In this document: positions 59,826-64,000 of the stretch, in pieces
Layout of the letters: each line of letters opens with the position of its first letter
How positions within the stretch are numbered: the stretch's first letter is position 1
NCBI GenBank assembly: GCA_002104905.1
Contig: MCFE01000005.1
Span: forward strand, 215,784-279,783
From: Basidiobolus meristosporus CBS 931.73
Taxonomy: Eukaryota > Basidiobolomycota > Basidiobolomycetes > Basidiobolales > Basidiobolaceae
DNA length: 64,000 nt
Reading direction: 5' to 3'
Translations under genes and position numbers: made by a program
The notes under the pieces: model-generated
What the model was told of the DNA's origin: nothing
Seen by the model: only the letters and a program-made list of their open reading frames with translations
Databases searched by the model: none

Positions 59826-59963
59826 GGGGTTAGGGGGGGAGACAGTCACCAACAGGTGAAATCTTTATTTCAGTTGAAACAAAGAAGCCAGCGCTACTGT
59901 TGTAGCTTTGATACAAGAGTGTGTAGCTGAGGGGAATTTGTAGGTAAGTTAATAAGAAGTGAT
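59826..59963 (-). mobile_element. element copy D, minimal 124-bp 3' end
   Basis: GGGGTTAGGGGGGG, then 124 bp (59840-59963) that I read as identical to 60015-60138 of copy E. They include the hairpin (59846-59859), the TTTATTTCAG tract and the last codons of ORF2. Telomeric repeats follow on its 5' side. It is an extreme 5' truncation of the same subfamily, recent because it has not diverged. Confidence 0.9.
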
Positions 59964-60014
59964 TAGGGTTAGGGCTAGGGTTAGGGTTAGGGTTAGAGGG
60001 TTAGGGGGGGGGGG
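59963..60014 (+). repeat. interstitial telomeric repeat array, (TTAGGG)n with G-run
   Basis: About six TTAGGG-type units with one TTAGGGC and one TTAGAGGG variant, ending in TTA plus eleven G. It separates copy D from copy E. The G-rich strand runs left to right, so the chromosome end lies to the right. Smaller TTAGGG remnants are present at the other copy junctions (57783, 59129, 59827). Confidence 0.95.
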
Positions 60015-60068
60015 AGACAGTCACCAACAGGTGAAATCTTTATTTCAGTTGAAACAAAGAAGCCAGCG

Positions 60069-62822
60069 CTACTGTTGTAGCTTTGATACAAGAGTGTGTA
60101 GCTGAGGGGAATTTGTAGGTAAGTTAATAAGAAGTGATGATAGTTCTTCAGTGCTCAAGACACTGTTCAGTGGGAAGGGGGGTAGCAAGAGAGGTAAGAA
60201 TGACTTGTGAACAACATTAATGAGGGGAATGTGATAAGGATTGATATTCATCATAAAGGGAGTGTGCTGCTGCAGATATTGCTGCCAAAGGTCTGTCAAG
60301 TACTTTAGGTAGGCCAGCTTGGGTTTTTCTGACTGCAGAATATAGTGTGCAAACTTCTTGACTTCAGGATCTCCAAGTATAGTTCTCCAGCAGGAGTCAG
60401 GTGTAGTGTGGTGTGTTCTCTTCCAGGCCTTAATCAGTGGGTTGTTGCAGTTGTGAAGTCTGAGGTATAATCTGGTTCTAAGGTAGAGAAGTCTGATCTT
60501 ATAGGGCATAAACCCAAAAGCACCAAGAATAGCATGTCTGTAGGGGCATTCAGGCAAATGAGGCACCAAGGAGGTAATGCACCATACTGCAAACTTGTCA
60601 AGCTTAGTGCAGTCTCTAGAAGTAAGAGAGAGAAGTGGTAAGCCAAATTCCAGGACAGGGAAGACAAACTGCTTGAGTAGAAGGAGGCAGCTGGGAGCTG
60701 AAGTTGTAGGAGGAGTAACAGCCAGTAGCTTGTGGAGTGCCTGTCTTGCCAGGATAATTCTCTTCTTCAGGTGTGCTCCAGAGTCTAGTCCAGTAGGAAG
60801 GAAAGGAAAGCCAAGATATGTAGCAGAAACCTGAGCAGGTAGAGTGGAGTTCTCCAAGTTGATAGGAGAGCCCAAAGGTACTGTCTTTGCAATGGAAAGC
60901 TGGAGATTATTCTTCTGCAGATACTGCTGGATGGTCTGGGAGTCTTGTTGCACATTGGAGGAGGATATTCTGATATCATCAGCAAAGAGAGTAACCAGGC
61001 AGTCAGCTGAGAGTCTTGGGAAATCATTCAGGAAGATGGCAAACAGTATAGGACCAAGCACAGAGCCTTGAACCACTCCATTAGGAACTGAGAACACAGC
61101 TGATTGCTCACTTGGGTGCAGAATTCTTGCTTGTGAATCCAGAAACAGAGACCTGACAAGGAGGGTGAGAGAGGTACTGGAGAAGCATTGCAACTTGGAC
61201 CAAAGCAGATTTCTGTCAACTGAATCAAAGGCCTTAGTAATATCAAACAGAACAGAGGGATACTTGCACTGGAGAGAGTGATCTTGGCTAAGTATGACTG
61301 CATATTCCAAGGAGAGGCCAGGAACAAAGCCAAACTGTGCAGGATGAAACTTGAGGGAGTCAGAGTAGAGCTCCTGAGCAAGCAGAAGCTCAAACACCTT
61401 TCTGCAGGTGGGCAGCAGAGATATTGGCCTGTAGGAGCTAGGATCCAGGTGCTTTCCTTTACCCTTGTACAGTGGCAGAACATTTGCAAAGGACCATTCC
61501 TCAGGAGTAGAAAGCTGGGCTGAGCATTGCTGAAACAGTGGAAGCAGAAGTGCAGATATGGCCTTGGTACTAGTCTTCAGAAGCTCATAAGAGATTGTGT
61601 CCACACCTGGAGCAGTAGAGTTGGGAAGCCTCTTGAGCACATTATGGATTCTCCTTTGATCAAGTGCAAGTGGGATGGGCAGAGTCTTGAAGTCAGGATG
61701 AAAGCCAGGAGTTGAGTACTGCTTTGTAGAGAAGAAGATGTTAGCCAGCTGTTCTGTTGAAGGTAACTTCCTGGAAGAGGGCCTCATTGCCCTGTAGAGT
61801 CTTGATACTGTTCTTGTTATAGAGTTGGAAGATTGCAGAGGCAAGGAACTCATAATATGATCCCAGAGCTGAGTATGCAGAGTGTGGTGAATTGCCTTGG
61901 AGTGGTGTATTGCTGTCAGGAGGAGTTTCTCTGTTTTTGGGTTAGGGAAACTCAGGTAGCTTTGTTGCAGGACTGAAACAATGGATTCCCATTTTCTTGA
62001 GGTAACAGCAGTAGTCTTGCATGGCAGTGAGAGGGAGGCAGACACCAGAATCAGATGCTTCACAAAGAGCCAGGCATAGTTGAGATCATCTGGCAGAGAA
62101 AGTAGCAAACTGGCAAGCTTCAAGTAGTTCCCAAAGTCTTTCTTCTGATTCTTGGTAGCTTTGTGGGTGAGCACAGTAAGTTTTGGCAGCTTCTTCTTCA
62201 CAACTGGTTGCATAGAAAGGGACCAGGCTGGATGGTCAGAGGCTCTCAAGGATCCTAGCTCAGCTCCAGAGAATTGATTAACTTCATTCACAAAGTAGAG
62301 GGCAGCAGCAGAAGGGCAGATCCAGTCAACACATCTTTTCTCAGATTGAGCACCTAGTGCTAGCAGGTGGCTTTCTCTCAGGAAGTTCAGTAGGAATGTA
62401 GACCTTGGCTTCATTCTTGCAGTCAGAGTAGTCTTGTTCTCAGGATGGGGAATGTTGAGATCTCCAAGCAAGATAACAGGTGTTGATATAGATTGTTGGT
62501 ATTGCTGAACCTTCTGGCATATAACTTGCACTTCTTGAAGGGCAAGACTTGGAGGCAGATAGCAGAGCACCAGAATGATAGTTGGCAACTGGAGAGCAGC
62601 ACAGTAAGGGGAGTAAAGAGGAACACAGAGCTGAGGAGTATTGATGGTAGAAGAGATGAAGCAGATAGAGGAGGTATTCTTTGTTCTAGGAGTAGAAAAG
62701 CAATATAGATTAGTCAAAAGTATAGAGGGTAGCTGGACATCAATCAAACACAGGAGGGAAAATCTTGAAAGAAGTCTCTCTAGGGTTGGTCTTGATGGCT
62801 GTATGCTGTTGCAGTTAAGCAA
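60069..62822 (-). CDS. ORF2: endonuclease plus reverse transcriptase
   Basis: A 917-residue intact frame. The N-terminal 240 residues are an APE-like endonuclease: LNCNS near the start, ILLGDLNIPH and SLRASDHPAW at the end carry the acid and histidine pair of that fold. A reverse transcriptase follows: LPLYKGKGKHLDPSSYRPISLL, FDITKAFDSVDRNLLW, VPNGVVQGSVLGPILF, and the catalytic Asp pair in LFADDIRISS. The C-terminus is helical and His/Arg-rich. No RNase H or clear zinc knuckle is visible. This is the LINE-type enzyme that nicks DNA and primes reverse transcription. It starts 15 bp after ORF1 ends, so reinitiation is likely. Confidence 0.93.
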   Translation of the reverse strand: MLNCNSIQPSRPTLERLLSRFSLLCLIDVQLPSILLTNLYCFSTPRTKNTSSICFISSTINTPQLCVPLYSPYCAALQLPTIILVLCYLPPSLALQEVQVICQKVQQYQQSISTPVILLGDLNIPHPENKTTLTARMKPRSTFLLNFLRESHLLALGAQSEKRCVDWICPSAAALYFVNEVNQFSGAELGSLRASDHPAWSLSMQPVVKKKLPKLTVLTHKATKNQKKDFGNYLKLASLLLSLPDDLNYAWLFVKHLILVSASLSLPCKTTAVTSRKWESIVSVLQQSYLSFPNPKTEKLLLTAIHHSKAIHHTLHTQLWDHIMSSLPLQSSNSITRTVSRLYRAMRPSSRKLPSTEQLANIFFSTKQYSTPGFHPDFKTLPIPLALDQRRIHNVLKRLPNSTAPGVDTISYELLKTSTKAISALLLPLFQQCSAQLSTPEEWSFANVLPLYKGKGKHLDPSSYRPISLLPTCRKVFELLLAQELYSDSLKFHPAQFGFVPGLSLEYAVILSQDHSLQCKYPSVLFDITKAFDSVDRNLLWSKLQCFSSTSLTLLVRSLFLDSQARILHPSEQSAVFSVPNGVVQGSVLGPILFAIFLNDFPRLSADCLVTLFADDIRISSSNVQQDSQTIQQYLQKNNLQLSIAKTVPLGSPINLENSTLPAQVSATYLGFPFLPTGLDSGAHLKKRIILARQALHKLLAVTPPTTSAPSCLLLLKQFVFPVLEFGLPLLSLTSRDCTKLDKFAVWCITSLVPHLPECPYRHAILGAFGFMPYKIRLLYLRTRLYLRLHNCNNPLIKAWKRTHHTTPDSCWRTILGDPEVKKFAHYILQSEKPKLAYLKYLTDLWQQYLQQHTPFMMNINPYHIPLINVVHKSFLPLLLPPFPLNSVLSTEELSSLLINLPTNSPQLHTLVSKLQQ

Positions 62823-62837
62823 CAGAACTTCAGGTAG

Positions 62838-64000
62838 TCAGGCAGAGGTTGTAGCTTCTTCAGAGGCAGCATTGATAATGTGACCTGCAGAGTCCCAGAG
62901 CTCTTCAAATGGTGCATCACTTAAGTCAGCAAGGAGGGAAATGGCATGATTCTTGAGGAAGTATGCCACATCATAGGAGGGGGCTTGTCTCTTGATGGCA
63001 GCAAAGAAAGACAGAATGGCAACATGGGCTGGAGGCTTGTTGAACAGTAGAGAGTCAGAGGATTCAGATTCTTCAGGCACTATCTTGAAGTCAGTTTTCA
63101 GCCAGTTAAGGTTCTTCTCCACAAAGGTAACAAATGGGTCAGCAATGTTTTGGTCTAGGATAACCTCCAGAATCTTCCCTTTTCTCCAGGCCAGGTTGAC
63201 AATTCTTGAGAGCTGAATATTGCATGCCTTGAGTGCTTTCCTGATGTTGGAAATGGGAGTCCAGGGAACTTGCTTCAAGTACACCACAGTCCAGGTAGAA
63301 GCTGGTGGTAGGTTTGCTGGGGGCTTGTAAGTCCTTCTGTGTTGCAATGGAGCTGCAGTAGTCATATTGGAGTCCACATTCTCAGTAGAAGGTTTTCTTG
63401 ATGTATCTTGCTGAATAGTACTGGAGCTGGATGTGCTGATAATTCTTGCTAGAACCTTGCCTGCATAAGTCTGAGGTATAGCTGAGGTGACTGTAGAGGT
63501 GGTGGCAGCTGGTGCAGGTGGAGAGGCAGAGACTAAAGCAGGAACTGAGGTCACCTGGGAGAAGGCAGTGGAAGCAGGTTTTCTGGGAGGAACAGAGTTC
63601 ACTATCCAGTTGTTCTGTAAAACACTGGAGTAGCTTTTCTGTGGAACAGGATCTTGCTCTTGAACAGGAACAGAAGCAGGAGGCTGGGGCTGAGCAGTAG
63701 TGGTAAGGCAGTGGCACTCCAAGGAAGCTTTTTGCAAGGCATCTCTGGCAGTTTTCAGGGCAGTATTGGCTTCATTCTTGAGCTTCTTGCATTGGGCATC
63801 CAGTCTCTTGTTTTCAATAGCCAGGGCAGTATTGGCAGCCTCTAAATCAGCAATTCTCTTCTCAATTGCAAGGAATCTCTGAAGAAATGCATCAGTAGAA
63901 GTGCTGGCATCTGGGAGAGCAGTGGCAGGAATAGACTCCATTGACAGTGGGCTTCTTGGACGCAAGGAAAGTGGACTGGCAGATTCAGGCACAAAAGGAG
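62838..64000 (-). CDS. ORF1: coiled-coil RNA-binding-type protein, 5' end outside window
   Basis: At least 387 residues; the frame is open to the right edge and no certain start is visible (the ATG of MESIPATALPD near 63942 is one option). A coiled coil spans about residues 30-85 (RFLAIEKRIADLEAANTALA). A Pro/Ser/Ala-rich linker follows, then a conserved C-terminal block (WTPISNIRKALKACNIQLSR; AYFLKNHAISLLADL). This matches LINE ORF1 proteins that package the element RNA. No CCHC motif is seen. The stop codon lies 15 bp before the ORF2 start. Confidence 0.8.
   Translation of the reverse strand, partial: PFVPESASPLSLRPRSPLSMESIPATALPDASTSTDAFLQRFLAIEKRIADLEAANTALAIENKRLDAQCKKLKNEANTALKTARDALQKASLECHCLTTTAQPQPPASVPVQEQDPVPQKSYSSVLQNNWIVNSVPPRKPASTAFSQVTSVPALVSASPPAPAATTSTVTSAIPQTYAGKVLARIISTSSSSTIQQDTSRKPSTENVDSNMTTAAPLQHRRTYKPPANLPPASTWTVVYLKQVPWTPISNIRKALKACNIQLSRIVNLAWRKGKILEVILDQNIADPFVTFVEKNLNWLKTDFKIVPEESESSDSLLFNKPPAHVAILSFFAAIKRQAPSYDVAYFLKNHAISLLADLSDAPFEELWDSAGHIINAASEEATTSA

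Larger units (their letters stand above)
60015..64000 (-). mobile_element. near-full-length telomere-linked non-LTR retrotransposon, copy E
   Basis: This 4-kb element encodes ORF1 and ORF2 (entries below) and continues past the window. Its 3'-UTR is only about 55 bp and ends with hairpin TCACC/GGTGA (60021-60034), then a C-run joined to CCCTAA repeats. I could find only two CpG dinucleotides from 60015 to 64000 (about 60067 and 63961). No LTR and no poly(A) tail are seen. The long frames are intact, so this copy may be active or only recently silenced. The 3' end faces the centromere, as expected if reverse transcription was primed by a chromosome end. Confidence 0.9.

Overview
The window looks like the end of a fungal chromosome. 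About 55 kb of intron-rich, protein-coding DNA runs into about 8 kb of stacked telomere-linked retrotransposon copies at the right edge. TTAGGG-type repeats lie on the + strand, so the chromosome end should be further right. The gene set is fungal: a Pho84-type phosphate carrier, a DAG-lipase-like class 3 lipase, a fungal-type Dicer and a fungal Unc13-like C2/MUN protein. Introns are mostly 54-80 nt with GT-AG ends. Two introns are AT-AC with textbook U12 signals, and a snurportin-1 homologue is present. Both are rare or absent in ascomycete yeasts, so I infer an early-diverging (zygomycete-grade) fungus. I cannot name the species.

Left part (1-28 kb): phosphate transporter C-terminus (+), class 3 lipase (+), Dicer (-), prefoldin 5 (+), ribosomal protein eS24 (+), Dnmt2/TRDMT1 with two apparent frameshifts (-), Elongator subunit Elp4 (+), a large PPR protein (+), Cdc25 phosphatase (-), eIF3i (-), Unc13-like C2/MUN protein (-) and snurportin-1 (-). 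Several pairs are divergent and share short promoters (Dicer/PFDN5, TRDMT1/ELP4).

Middle part (29-55 kb): a serine-rich disordered protein (-), VPS39 with 18 exons (+), a DEDDy 3'-5' exonuclease (-), ubiquitin-L40 (-), YIF1 (+), an 81-residue membrane-like protein (-), a coiled-coil/WD40 protein (-), a secreted subtilisin-like protease (+), a TMEM41/VTT protein (+), carnitine acetyltransferase (-), COQ7 (+) and NPC1 (-). These are housekeeping and membrane-traffic genes with no sign of operons. Exons were reconstructed by hand from splice signals and reading frame. Internal boundaries are mostly frame-consistent, while some first exons are uncertain.

Right part (56-64 kb): at least six copies of related non-LTR (LINE-like) elements, all on the minus strand with 3' ends toward the centromere. 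Most are 5'-truncated. Each ends in a small conserved hairpin followed by a C-run and (CCCTAA)-like sequence. The right-most copy is nearly full length, with ORF1 and an endonuclease/reverse transcriptase ORF2, and is almost completely free of CpG. Together these suggest repeated addition of a telomere-targeted retrotransposon to a chromosome end.

Limits: no similarity search was run. Family names come from motif recognition. Single-base frame breaks may be assembly errors.
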